DNA of 21,746 bases from a virus. Positions within the stretch are counted from its first letter, which is position 1. The number at the start of each line of letters is the position of its first letter. Shown here one piece after another: positions 7,132-13,846 of this stretch. The stretch spans positions 1 to 21,746 of IMG/VR virus record IMGVR_UViG_3300043775_000131. One strand, 5' to 3'. The notes under the pieces were generated by a model. That model was not told the origin of the DNA. It saw only the letters and a list, made by a program, of their open reading frames with translations, and ran no database searches. The position numbers and the translations under genes were made by a program.

Positions 7132-8653
7132 TCGTATTACTCAGAATAAGTTCCGCGCCCATGATGGCGATTTTGACTGGGTCCGTCCCTGACACTTCAT
7201 ATACCCGATCACGGATTTTCAAAGTCATACCCAGCCGTCGCCAGATCGTTCTGAATCCGTAACGGCCTATCTTACCCATAGACTTCCAATGTTCGCTGGA
7301 CCATGTGTGACCGCCATCATCAGACCAACGAAGCATGACCTGTGGGTTAGCGCCTACCGTAACGCTAAAATCTAAAAGGATGTTATCGCCGGTTTCAGTC
7401 GTTATTAAAGGGCCTGATTCAGACGCCAAAAGATCTACAATGATGGTATCATAATCATAGCCATCTAACCCGACGCCAGTCTCACAGTCGAGTTGCAGAC
7501 TATGCTGCGTCGTGCGCTTAAGATCATTTTGTCCTACCGGAAGCGCACGCCAACGACGAAGCCATTTTTGTATGCTCCCATTGTCCGTATAGTCTTCCAT
7601 ATCAAAAGCATAGATATTGCCGTTTTGATAGTCTCCAACTACAATCTCACCGTTAAACGCCATCTGACAGTTACTACGGTGACGCGTGAATTGTTCATAT
7701 TCCCACCCAGCGCGCTCATGCCATGCGCCGGTCGCCACATCATAAACCCAAGTGGTGTTGGCGGTCGGGAATATCAGAACATAAAAAGAATGCCCATCCT
7801 GCTGATATGTATAGCCTATTGCGTCCGATATATCGGAGTATTGCTGGATGTGCCACTCAACGGCGTGCGTGCTGACACGTTTACCCGTGTAGCCATCCGA
7901 TCTATAGACAATTCCTTTACCGCGTGCGTCCGCGCCAAGCCAGAAAAGCCCATTGTCCAACTTTGCGACAGAATATGTCGCGGCGCAGCCCAATTCGTTG
8001 AACGCGCCCTGAATACGCGCCAGCGGAAAATCTTGTAGCCCTGCGTTATACCAGACCTCGACCGAGTTTGTGCCGAAGAGCCAGACTTCGCGATGATCCA
8101 CGATAAGAGATACGAGCCCATCTGGAGATCCTTCAGCGCTGGCAAAATCCAGAGGGTCTACCGAAAGACCATCCAACAAGGATGTGACCCAGAATCTTTG
8201 GCTGTTCGGCTCAGTAAAGACAAAATAACCATCCAGATAACCGACCGTAACCGCGCCGGGGAAATCGGCGTCTGTTATCTGTGCAAAGACATCCGTGGTC
8301 AGATTGTAGATATAGCTCGGACCATTACAGGCGATAAATAGCTGCGTTCCGTTATCGACCATGCTGACAGGGCCGGTCCCAGATACAGTTCCTTTGACGG
8401 TCACGTTCCACGATGAATCTATGCGGTATAGTTTGTCGCCGGAAACAGCGAAACCATATCCATTATAAGTCCAAAGACCTCTGATAGGCCCGCTGCCTAT
8501 CGGTTGCAACAACCGCAAACCGGGAGCGCGCATGAGATATGCGGGCTCCTTACCCCCTTCCGGCACAATTTCAGGGTATAGATTCACCATACGACTGTTT
8601 GCAGCATTGATGCTGCGGGTGACATAAGATGAACCTAAGATAGGTGTTTTCAT
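7124..8653 (-). CDS. Packaged DNA stabilization / tail hub protein, P22 gp10-like
   Basis: A 509-aa protein, near the length of P22 gp10 (about 470 aa). It begins KTPILGSSYVTRSINAANSR followed by MVNLYPEIVPEGGKEPAY, the hallmark N-terminus of the Phage_stabilise (gp10) family, and continues with repeating beta-strand blades typical of its propeller-like fold (RGLWTYNGYGFAVSGDKLY, GYLDGYFVF, REVWLFGTNSVEVWYN). The C-terminal region has LRWSDDGGHTWS and a basic RTIWRRLGM element. In P22, gp10 sits below gp4 on the portal, helps plug the head and anchors the tail needle. It follows a gp4-like gene closely here, as in P22. The start is ATG 8653 with only a weak ribosome site, 3 nt after the previous stop. 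Confidence 0.9.
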   Translation of the reverse strand: MKTPILGSSYVTRSINAANSRMVNLYPEIVPEGGKEPAYLMRAPGLRLLQPIGSGPIRGLWTYNGYGFAVSGDKLYRIDSSWNVTVKGTVSGTGPVSMVDNGTQLFIACNGPSYIYNLTTDVFAQITDADFPGAVTVGYLDGYFVFTEPNSQRFWVTSLLDGLSVDPLDFASAEGSPDGLVSLIVDHREVWLFGTNSVEVWYNAGLQDFPLARIQGAFNELGCAATYSVAKLDNGLFWLGADARGKGIVYRSDGYTGKRVSTHAVEWHIQQYSDISDAIGYTYQQDGHSFYVLIFPTANTTWVYDVATGAWHERAGWEYEQFTRHRSNCQMAFNGEIVVGDYQNGNIYAFDMEDYTDNGSIQKWLRRWRALPVGQNDLKRTTQHSLQLDCETGVGLDGYDYDTIIVDLLASESGPLITTETGDNILLDFSVTVGANPQVMLRWSDDGGHTWSSEHWKSMGKIGRYGFRTIWRRLGMTLKIRDRVYEVSGTDPVKIAIMGAELILSNTNA

Positions 8654-8656
8654 ATT

Positions 8657-9652
8657 CTAGGCCACCGTAGCGCCATTAACGCCGATCACGGCCCACCCTT
8701 GCGTAAAATATTGTAGCGTTACGGAATCGCCAATATCGGTAAACGTGATAGTGGCGTAACCCAACGATGTCGTCGGCGTCAAAACACCTGTGTCAGCGCC
8801 GGCGGCTTCAGCCACATATACGATTGTTTTAATCTGCCCTTCAGCGCCGTTCGCCAGTGTAAGCGCGTCGCCGGTCCCGGTAGATGTAAACGCTGTCGTA
8901 AGAGCAGTAATATTGACTGCGCCCGGCCCACTTAACGACTGAATACCGCCGGCGACAATCGGGCCAGCAAAAGTCTGCGCGCCGGTAAACGACTGGGCCG
9001 CGTCCGTCCGCGCAATCGTCGCGCTAGTGGACGGAAACGTCATAGTCGTGCCGTCAGTGCCGGAAAGAGCCAGAGAATTATTGACCGTCAGCGTTTTGGC
9101 GTCCACGCCCGCTAGCGTAAGCGAATTATTGACCGTCAGCGTTTTGGCGTCCACGCCCGCCAGCGTCAATGAACTATTCGCAGTAAGTGTTTTAGCATTG
9201 GCAATTGTAAGCGTCGCCGACGTAGCCGGCGCAGTAAACGCCACCCTATTGATACTGGTTGCCGTAGCTGCGCCGAGCGTCGGCGTCACAAGTGTCGGCG
9301 ACGTGGCAAAGACAGCGCTGCCCGTGCCGGTTTCATCCGTTAGAGCCGCCGCCAAATTAGCTGAACTGGGCGTTTGTAAAAAAGTAACGGCATTTGCATT
9401 TAACGCGGTGACGCCAGTGCCGCCACGATTAACCGGAAGCGTCCCAAAAGTACCGCCATCAATAGGCAACCCCGTGCAATTCGTCAGGGTTCCGGCCGAT
9501 GGTGTCCCAATATTAGGGTTCGTCAGCGTAACGCCAGTAAGAAACGTCGTTTTGGTAGCCTGCTGCGTGATGTCACCTTGAACAACAGGAAGAACAGCAA
9601 TGTCAGCGACGCTGGTAGCGACCGGGAGATCGGCGATCTTAATGGTAGACAT
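8657..9652 (-). CDS. Tail fibre-like protein with repeated beta modules
   Basis: A 331-aa protein, Thr-, Ala- and Gly-rich and low in charge. Residues 4-30 (IKIADLPVATS..., PVVQGDITQ) are an N-terminal module also seen in the 584-aa tailspike of this window. Residues about 41-80 include NIGTPSAGTLTNCTGLP and GTLPVNRGGTG, sequences very common in phage tail fibre shafts. Residues 153-200 are three 16-aa tandem repeats (AKTLTVNNSLTLAGVD type). The C-terminal about 80 residues (FTSTGTGDALTLANGAEGQ, then a WAVIGVNG end) form a typical beta-sandwich tip found on phage fibres. ATG 9652 overlaps the gp4-like stop by one base (TAATG). It is probably a fibre or head fibre; its partner on the virion is unknown. 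Confidence 0.7.
   Translation of the reverse strand: MSTIKIADLPVATSVADIAVLPVVQGDITQQATKTTFLTGVTLTNPNIGTPSAGTLTNCTGLPIDGGTFGTLPVNRGGTGVTALNANAVTFLQTPSSANLAAALTDETGTGSAVFATSPTLVTPTLGAATATSINRVAFTAPATSATLTIANAKTLTANSSLTLAGVDAKTLTVNNSLTLAGVDAKTLTVNNSLALSGTDGTTMTFPSTSATIARTDAAQSFTGAQTFAGPIVAGGIQSLSGPGAVNITALTTAFTSTGTGDALTLANGAEGQIKTIVYVAEAAGADTGVLTPTTSLGYATITFTDIGDSVTLQYFTQGWAVIGVNGATVA
9053..9196 (-). repeat. 48-bp tandem repeat, three units, in the 331-aa fibre gene
   Basis: Units lie at 9053-9100, 9101-9148 and 9149-9196. The plus-strand string beginning gaattattgaccgtcagcg at 9075 recurs at 9123 and matches over about 38 bases without change. The third unit is clearly diverged but encodes a similar peptide. 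The exactness of two copies indicates recent duplication. Confidence 0.9.
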
Positions 9653-10446
9653 TAGTAATTCCCCGCGTAGATGTTATAGCGCTGACGTGTTCCAACGATG
9701 CTGTAAGGAAGCGCCATGATGTCGTCTGGATTGTTGATTCTTTTTAGATTCCGCTTGCTGTACATTGCAATTCGCTGAACCTGCGCCGATGGCTCGACAC
9801 CAAATTCTGGCGCTATTTCACAAGCCAGATTGTATCGAAACGCCCGCAGATATCCCGGCGGAAAAGATAGCGGCGTCGCCAGAGTAGCCGGAGCGCTGAG
9901 TGGCGAGACGGATATAAGGTGAAATTCAAGAGATCTCAGCGGGACGGGATACACCGTCATGGTCATGTTGGGGAAAGACATATTCACCCACATAACCTGC
10001 GGGTATGTGCTGGTGACGGTTTTAACCGCAATGCCATTATATTGCTGTTGATTGATTAACTTTAGCCCATAGGACACATTGGTCTGCGGGTCACGGAAAT
10101 AGGTAGAGTCATCCACCAAAATAGGGCGACCGCCCAAAATAGTGGCAAGGATCTCTATAGAGTTCTGAGTAGTGAGCGGAACTTCGGTTTGGGTGGAAAG
10201 CACCGCATTTGTCAGCATAACGTCGCCCGTAGGGCCGATTGCCAACTCACGGACGCCAGATGGCCACGTAAACATCTGATCTTGCGTGGCAAATACAGAC
10301 AGCCGCTCAGTAATCCACGAATCGATCATCTGATTCAACGCCGTCAGCGCGTCCTGCGCCGTCTCGGCTGAAGGCGTTTCGCCTTCTGCGAGGACGCCCA
10401 GCAGCCTCAGCGCTCCGTTGATCTGTTCCCCCGCTGTCGTCGTCAT
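9652..10446 (-). CDS. Head-to-tail adaptor / tail accessory factor, P22 gp4-like
   Basis: A 264-aa protein from ATG 10446. The N-terminal helical part (INGALRLLGVLAEGE, then ALTALNQMIDSWITERL) and the C-terminal part (GYLRAFRYNLACEIAPEFGV, then KRNLKRIN) match the pattern of P22 gp4 (RAALRKLGV ... FHNLACRIAPDYALE). Between them is a beta-rich insertion of roughly 130 residues that P22 gp4 (166 aa) lacks. The protein would bind the portal ring after packaging and extend the neck. The frame stays open to 10509, but that upstream start would be TTG; ATG 10446, preceded by GGAGAGG, is a better choice. The first 140 nt overlap another ORF in a different frame. The next gene, a fibre, starts in its stop codon. 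Confidence 0.85.
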   Translation of the reverse strand: MTTTAGEQINGALRLLGVLAEGETPSAETAQDALTALNQMIDSWITERLSVFATQDQMFTWPSGVRELAIGPTGDVMLTNAVLSTQTEVPLTTQNSIEILATILGGRPILVDDSTYFRDPQTNVSYGLKLINQQQYNGIAVKTVTSTYPQVMWVNMSFPNMTMTVYPVPLRSLEFHLISVSPLSAPATLATPLSFPPGYLRAFRYNLACEIAPEFGVEPSAQVQRIAMYSKRNLKRINNPDDIMALPYSIVGTRQRYNIYAGNY

Positions 10447-10552
10447 CTGGATCGAACCTCTCCCAGCCGTTCTCTTCGTCGTAGGCGGCTTCCAAATCCA
10501 TGGTAGCAACCTTCACCCCGTGCCGGGGGTGCCGCAGGTAAATTACAGCCAT
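10307..10552 (-). CDS. Small conserved phage protein overprinting the start of the gp4-like gene
   Basis: An 81-aa frame from ATG 10552, with an AGGTG ribosome site 6 nt upstream. Residues 1-37 (VIYLRHPRHGVKVA, EAAYDEENGWERFDPDD) match a small phage protein that I often see just before gp4-like adaptor genes. The remainder (about residues 38-81: DSGGTDQRSAEAAGRPRRRR onward) is highly charged, and from residue 36 it is read from DNA that also encodes the adaptor in another frame. The conserved first half makes the gene credible. The overlapping tail may be a genuine overprinted extension or the result of a lost stop codon. Function unknown. Confidence 0.7.
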   Translation of the reverse strand: MAVIYLRHPRHGVKVATMDLEAAYDEENGWERFDPDDDDSGGTDQRSAEAAGRPRRRRNAFSRDGAGRADGVESDDRFVDY

Positions 10553-10572
10553 TTTACACCTATGGTAAGGGC

Positions 10573-10594
10573 CGAGCGGCCCGTAGGCCGCTCG
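10573..10594 (-). terminator. Stable hairpin with UACG tetraloop, weak terminator or RNA-stability element
   Basis: On the minus strand CGAGCGGCC and GGCCGCTCG form a perfect 9-bp stem closed by C(UACG)G, a UNCG-type extra-stable tetraloop. It lies 11 nt after the stop of the 110-aa gene. The following bases (GCCCTTACC) are not a proper U-tract, so efficient intrinsic termination is doubtful; pausing or protection of the upstream mRNA end is as likely. The stem would form on either strand. Confidence 0.6.
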
Positions 10595-10604
10595 TAGGAT
10601 TAAT

Positions 10605-10937
10605 TTAAGTGAGAACGGGAAATTCCCATTTGCCGCCCACCGAAGTGAACAGCTTGCCCGCGCCTGTGGCGTTGGTCGTCGTGGCCAGCGAGCCCGCCGG
10701 AGCGGTCGTGGTCGTCGAGCCCGCCGTAATGGCTGTGGTCAGGAAGTAAAGACCAGCCGTCGCATTGGAGATGACCGGGCCAGTCGTCGCCGTAGACGTG
10801 AACGTGCCAGAGGCAGTCGCCGTCGTCAGAGTTGAACCGGTGATCGTGCTGCCACTGATCGTCGCACCCGTAATGGTTGTACCCGCCACGAGTTCAGGAT
10901 CAGAGAAAGCGACGCCTACCGCTTTGGTGTTAGGCAT
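10605..10937 (-). CDS. Small structural protein with pentapeptide-like N-terminal repeat
   Basis: A 110-aa protein from ATG 10937, chosen because a perfect AAGGAGG ribosome site lies 5 nt upstream; the frame is open further upstream, but that part runs within the preceding gene. After a 15-residue leader (PNTKAVGVAFSDPEL), residues 19-38 are GTTIT, GATIS, GSTIT, GSTLT pentads, then Thr/Ala-rich strands, and the end reads GAGKLFTSVGGKWEFPV. It is almost uncharged and probably all-beta. It lies two genes after the coat gene and may be a head decoration or head fibre component, as in other phages where small beta proteins follow the capsid gene. The role is inferred from position and the strong ribosome site. 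Confidence 0.7.
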   Translation of the reverse strand: MPNTKAVGVAFSDPELVAGTTITGATISGSTITGSTLTTATASGTFTSTATTGPVISNATAGLYFLTTAITAGSTTTTAPAGSLATTTNATGAGKLFTSVGGKWEFPVLT

Positions 10938-10942
10938 TGCGA

Positions 10943-10949
10943 CCTCCTT
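10943..10949 (-). promoter_or_regulatory. Consensus Shine-Dalgarno site embedded in a stop codon
   Basis: AAGGAGG on the minus strand shares its first two bases with the TAA stop of the 163-aa gene (10948-10950) and sits 5 nt before ATG 10937. It fixes the start of the 110-aa gene and is the best-matching ribosome site I found here, implying strong expression. Confidence 0.85.
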
Positions 10950-11439
10950 AGCCGATGCGATAAATCGTAAAGGCCGCGTCGCCGGTCTTACGGAAACGAA
11001 ACCGGGCCGAAGCCGGGAACGTCGCCGTCTGGGCGTCCGCGACGACCGCGTTGCCGACGATGGTGTTGCCAGCGCCAGCGCCAAACGTCACGTCGTTCTG
11101 GGCCGCGTCGCCGAGATTGATGACAACAACATCGAACGCCGAGTTAACCTTCATGCTCGGGAAAGCCGCCGCAATCAACGCGCCCGTTGGGAACGTGTAA
11201 GTGCCGGCGTCCGTGCCGCCCGAGTCAACGGTGATGATGCCGTTGGCGAGATTGCCAACAGTAACCGTGACCGTCGCGCCCGTCAGCGCGCTCGGGGCGG
11301 GCTGCGGCGTGACAAGCGGCTCCGTCAGCGCGCCAGCGCCGAGCTGATAGCCACCAACGGCGTTCGGGATAAGCGGATCGGGGCCGAGAGTGTCGAGCGG
11401 ATAAGCAGCGCTCTGCGTAACGGGATCATAAGCAGCCAT
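10948..11439 (-). CDS. Putative head decoration / minor capsid protein
   Basis: A 163-aa protein. Residues 1-45 are Pro/Gly/Leu-rich and extended (AAYDPVTQSAAYPLDTLG). From about residue 50 it is beta-rich (ALTGATVTVTVGNLANGIIT), and its last third (AFDVVVINLGDAAQNDVTFG, ARFRFRKTGDAAFTIYRIG) resembles a small jelly roll found in phage structural proteins. There is no membrane or catalytic motif. It is separated from the coat gene only by an intrinsic terminator and has its own AGGAG ribosome site. A decoration or capsid-stabilising role is likely by position, but unproven. Confidence 0.65.
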   Translation of the reverse strand: MAAYDPVTQSAAYPLDTLGPDPLIPNAVGGYQLGAGALTEPLVTPQPAPSALTGATVTVTVGNLANGIITVDSGGTDAGTYTFPTGALIAAAFPSMKVNSAFDVVVINLGDAAQNDVTFGAGAGNTIVGNAVVADAQTATFPASARFRFRKTGDAAFTIYRIG

Positions 11440-11460
11440 GATTCATTGCTCCTGAATTAG

Positions 11461-11487
11461 AGAAAAAGACGGGGCCGAAGCCCCATC
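11461..11487 (-). terminator. Rho-independent terminator after the coat gene
   Basis: On the minus strand an 8-bp stem (GATGGGGC pairing with GCCCCGTC, one U-G pair) closes a C(UUCG)G tetraloop and is followed directly by TTTTTCTCT. It lies 4 nt after the coat stop codon (TAA at 11493-11491). This is a textbook intrinsic terminator, probably partial, because late genes continue downstream in the same direction. Confidence 0.88.
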
Positions 11488-11490
11488 TGA

Positions 11491-12687
11491 TTAGCCCCAA
11501 AGGCGAACCGCCATCTGCGGACGAATGACGCTGTAGCCATACAGAACGTCAATACGGCAGGGCAGTCGGTCGTTGTTGATGTCATACTGACGGACAACGC
11601 GGAGCGAGATACCATTGTGGACCTGACGCGAGGCCATGTCGACACCATTCGGCATAAGCAGATCGGCCGTCGCGAACGCAATCGCGTCACGATGATAGAT
11701 CAGGTTCTGCGGATACTGGGTCGACGGCGAGCCAAGGAAGGTGACGGTCTTGCCGGACTGCGGCAGAGCGTCGACCGTCGCAAGAGCCTGCGAAGCCGAA
11801 TACATCGCGTTGACCTTGATCGTCGCCGTGGTGGACGCCGTAACGTCCTCAAGGCAGACGAACTGGAACAGCGAGCCGGTCGACTCACGGGTCTGCGGGT
11901 TGACGGCGAAGCAGTCAGCAACCGTAAACACGTCGCCGGCCTTGACAATCGTCGAACCGAGACCCGTGACGACGATTTCGGTCGCACCTTCCGACGTAAC
12001 AGACGCATTGACCGTCAGCGTGCCCGTGCGCGAGCCAGTCGTGAACTGCTTGATCGACTGCGACATATTCAGCTCGTCATAGCCGAGAATGCCTTCACCG
12101 AACATGCCGTTTTTGAACTGCTTCGAGATCGCCGAGACCGGGTTAAAGAGGCCCTTCATGCCTTCGATCAGCGCGGCGTTCGCAGCCGGGTTGACCGTCG
12201 CATAGCGGGGCGACATGACCGCAGCGTTCTCGTTGAGCTTCTGCTGAGCCTGAAGCAGAACGAGCGACGTGGCGGGCGTCGTGCCCGGCGTGCCGACCGA
12301 GTTGCCGATGTATTTGAAAGCATTCGCAACGTCGGCGTCGATGGACGACGCAAGCTGCGAAATACGAGGCTTCAGAACACGTTCGGCGAAATCGTCGAGC
12401 TGCATGGTGAGTTCGGCGGTCGTGAAGTTGACGCCGATGTGCTTCTGGCTGGAAACGGCGAGCGTGGTATACTGCTCGTTGTCGTCCTGCACCTGAAGCG
12501 CCGCGCCGTCCGTGACCAACGCGCGGTCGGGCAGACGGATACGGAGGGTCGAGCCGATCTTCGCGCCTTCAACGGCGAAAGAGTCGTCATACTGGCGGTT
12601 GACCGTGCGGGTCAGAACAAGATTATTCTCAAGGATTTCCAAAGCCTTGCGAGTAATCATGTCAATGGTAAGAAGCGAATTAGACAT
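11491..12687 (-). CDS. Major capsid (coat) protein, P22 gp5-like
   Basis: A 398-aa protein, close in size to P22 coat (430 aa). It starts with MSNSLLTIDMITRKALEIL and a NNLVLTRTVNRQYDDSF segment, shared with the P22 coat family (HK97 fold): N-arm, then an RIRLPDRA strand, a long spine-like helix region (FTTAELTMQLDDFAERVLKP), and a central inserted beta domain (about residues 215-300, TLTVNASVTSEGATEIVVTG). The C-terminus reads ISLRVVRQYDINNDRLPCRI with DVLYGYSVIRP, again characteristic of this family. It follows the scaffold by 3 nt with an AGGA-type ribosome site, and is followed by a strong terminator, which fits its high expression. Confidence 0.93.
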   Translation of the reverse strand: MSNSLLTIDMITRKALEILENNLVLTRTVNRQYDDSFAVEGAKIGSTLRIRLPDRALVTDGAALQVQDDNEQYTTLAVSSQKHIGVNFTTAELTMQLDDFAERVLKPRISQLASSIDADVANAFKYIGNSVGTPGTTPATSLVLLQAQQKLNENAAVMSPRYATVNPAANAALIEGMKGLFNPVSAISKQFKNGMFGEGILGYDELNMSQSIKQFTTGSRTGTLTVNASVTSEGATEIVVTGLGSTIVKAGDVFTVADCFAVNPQTRESTGSLFQFVCLEDVTASTTATIKVNAMYSASQALATVDALPQSGKTVTFLGSPSTQYPQNLIYHRDAIAFATADLLMPNGVDMASRQVHNGISLRVVRQYDINNDRLPCRIDVLYGYSVIRPQMAVRLWG

Positions 12688-12690
12688 TCC

Positions 12691-13470
12691 TTATCTCCGG
12701 TTCTGCGCTTCCCACTTCTTGATCTGCCGCTGACGTTCCGCTTCAATCCATTCCGACGTTGACATTTCCTTTATGGACCGGGGGTCCGTCGTGTCTCGTC
12801 TCGGGCCAGAGTTCGACCGGGTTGCCGTGACAGGCGCAAGAGGCGCTGGCGCGGTTGATGTCTTCTTGACCGGCGGATTGTCGACCAGTTTGGCTTCAAT
12901 CTTGCCGATCTCTTTTGCCTGCAAGACGGGCGACAAACGGGATATACGGCTGGCTTCTTTAGGATTGGAGCCGAGGAAATAAATGACCTCGGGGCCAATT
13001 TCAGACGCCTGAATAGCTTGAGCCATAACGTCCGTGACAGGTAGATTGGGATTATACGCGACTTGCTCGAAGTCCTCGTATTTCTCCCTTACTTCCTCTT
13101 CACGGTCGCGGTAAGACTCAATGATTTCAGCCTGTTGCCTTGCGGCCTCGCGCTGAGCCAACATCTCCCGAGCTTTCTGCTCCGCCAACGCTTCCGCATA
13201 TTGGTGAGCCGACTCGAAATCGTTGGGGTCCGCAGGAGGTGCGACAGGTTGTTTAACCTGCTGCTCCGCAAGCCGCTGGGCCTGCTCACGTTCCCATTTC
13301 CGCTGTTCTCTTGCAAGGCGCTTGCTTACAATGGCGTCCAGCTCTTCCTGAGTGAACGATTTTGTAGGCTGCTGTTCCTCCGGCGTCTCTACAACGGTTT
13401 CCGGTGCTGCCGTGGCCTCCGGTTCCGGCGCGGGGCTGATCTCCGCTACAGCCTGTTCTTCGTCGCTCAA
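12691..13470 (-). CDS. Capsid scaffolding protein
   Basis: A 259-aa protein from TTG 13470, chosen because AGGAG lies 7 nt upstream and the resulting N-terminus (MSDEEQAVAEISPAPEPEAT) is an acidic, disordered sequence usual for scaffolds. The frame is open to 13527, but only from another TTG without a ribosome site. Residues about 42-130 are Glu/Gln/Arg/Ala-rich coiled coil (AREQRKWEREQAQRLAEQQ). The end has SIKEMSTSEWIEAERQRQIK, a basic helix similar to the coat-binding C-terminus of phage scaffolds. It would direct coat assembly into the procapsid and leave before packaging. It sits immediately before the coat gene, as gene 8 does in P22. Confidence 0.87.
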   Translation of the reverse strand: MSDEEQAVAEISPAPEPEATAAPETVVETPEEQQPTKSFTQEELDAIVSKRLAREQRKWEREQAQRLAEQQVKQPVAPPADPNDFESAHQYAEALAEQKAREMLAQREAARQQAEIIESYRDREEEVREKYEDFEQVAYNPNLPVTDVMAQAIQASEIGPEVIYFLGSNPKEASRISRLSPVLQAKEIGKIEAKLVDNPPVKKTSTAPAPLAPVTATRSNSGPRRDTTDPRSIKEMSTSEWIEAERQRQIKKWEAQNRR

Positions 13471-13477
13471 AGCGATG

Positions 13478-13482
13478 CTCCT
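13478..13482 (-). promoter_or_regulatory. Ribosome binding site fixing the scaffold TTG start
   Basis: AGGAG on the minus strand ends 7 nt before TTG 13470. No ATG in this frame is near a ribosome site, so the scaffold gene probably uses a TTG initiation codon. Confidence 0.7.
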
Positions 13483-13514
13483 ATATCCTAGCTGTCCGGC
13501 TAGTCGGTCGTTTA

Positions 13515-13543
13515 TATTTACATACAAATAGCTACCGCGTCAA
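13515..13543 (-). promoter_or_regulatory. Candidate promoter upstream of scaffold and coat genes
   Basis: On the minus strand TTGACG (13543-13538), which spans the stop of the 101-aa gene, is separated by 17 nt from TAAATA (13520-13515) in an AT-rich stretch. The -35 box matches 5 of 6 bases, while the -10 box matches only 3 of 6. It sits in the longest intergenic gap of the window. It is weak evidence and could be chance. Confidence 0.3.
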
Positions 13544-13845
13544 ACGTAGTAGCTAATGTTCAGCTTGGCGCTGGCCGTCGTCTCAATAAACTTGATCTTG
13601 GCCAGATCACCATCATATTGAAACGGAATGCCCGCTACCAAAAGCATACCAACGGAAGCCGTAGGATCTACGCCGTCGTCCCGCCAACGAACATTCTGCG
13701 TTTCGGCGACAATCAACGCAAAATTTGCTTTCGCTGACATTCCGTCAGGCGTCCGCACTGGCACAGTCAGTCCTGTAGCTGAAGACAGGGTGCCGAGCTG
13801 TTGATAGCCCATGCAGGTCGTGATACCTTTTACATTCATCGTCAT
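13540..13845 (-). CDS. Small conserved phage structural-region protein
   Basis: A 101-aa protein, mostly beta. Recognisable segments are MGYQQLGTLSSATGLTVP near the N-terminus, ALIVAETQNVRWRDDGVDPT in the middle, and IKFIETTASAKLNISYYV at the end. I recall similar sequences as small hypothetical proteins in the structural regions of many tailed phages. The fold may be a small jelly roll used in decoration or head-fibre complexes, but this is inferred. A GGGAGA ribosome site precedes ATG 13845, and a second in-frame ATG lies two codons further in. Confidence 0.68.
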   Translation of the reverse strand: MTMNVKGITTCMGYQQLGTLSSATGLTVPVRTPDGMSAKANFALIVAETQNVRWRDDGVDPTASVGMLLVAGIPFQYDGDLAKIKFIETTASAKLNISYYV

Positions 13846-13846
13846 T

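Noticed and set aside
9027-9581. 184-aa plus-strand frame antisense to the 331-aa fibre, with internal repeats
   Set aside because: The repeats are simply the reverse complement of the 48-bp units of the fibre gene; the composition is that of a shadow frame.
10605-11084. 159-aa version of the 110-aa protein starting at 11084
   Set aside because: The first 49 codons run inside the preceding 163-aa gene and are an Arg/Ser-rich shadow; a perfect ribosome site precedes ATG 10937.
11617-12762. A 381-aa open frame on the plus strand antisense to the coat gene
   Set aside because: It is extremely arginine-rich, lies opposite a clear coat gene, and arises from the strong codon bias of that gene in a high-GC region. 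I see no domain in it.
13471-13527. Upstream extension of the scaffold to a TTG at 13527
   Set aside because: No ribosome site precedes it; TTG 13470 has AGGAG at good spacing and gives a normal acidic scaffold N-terminus.
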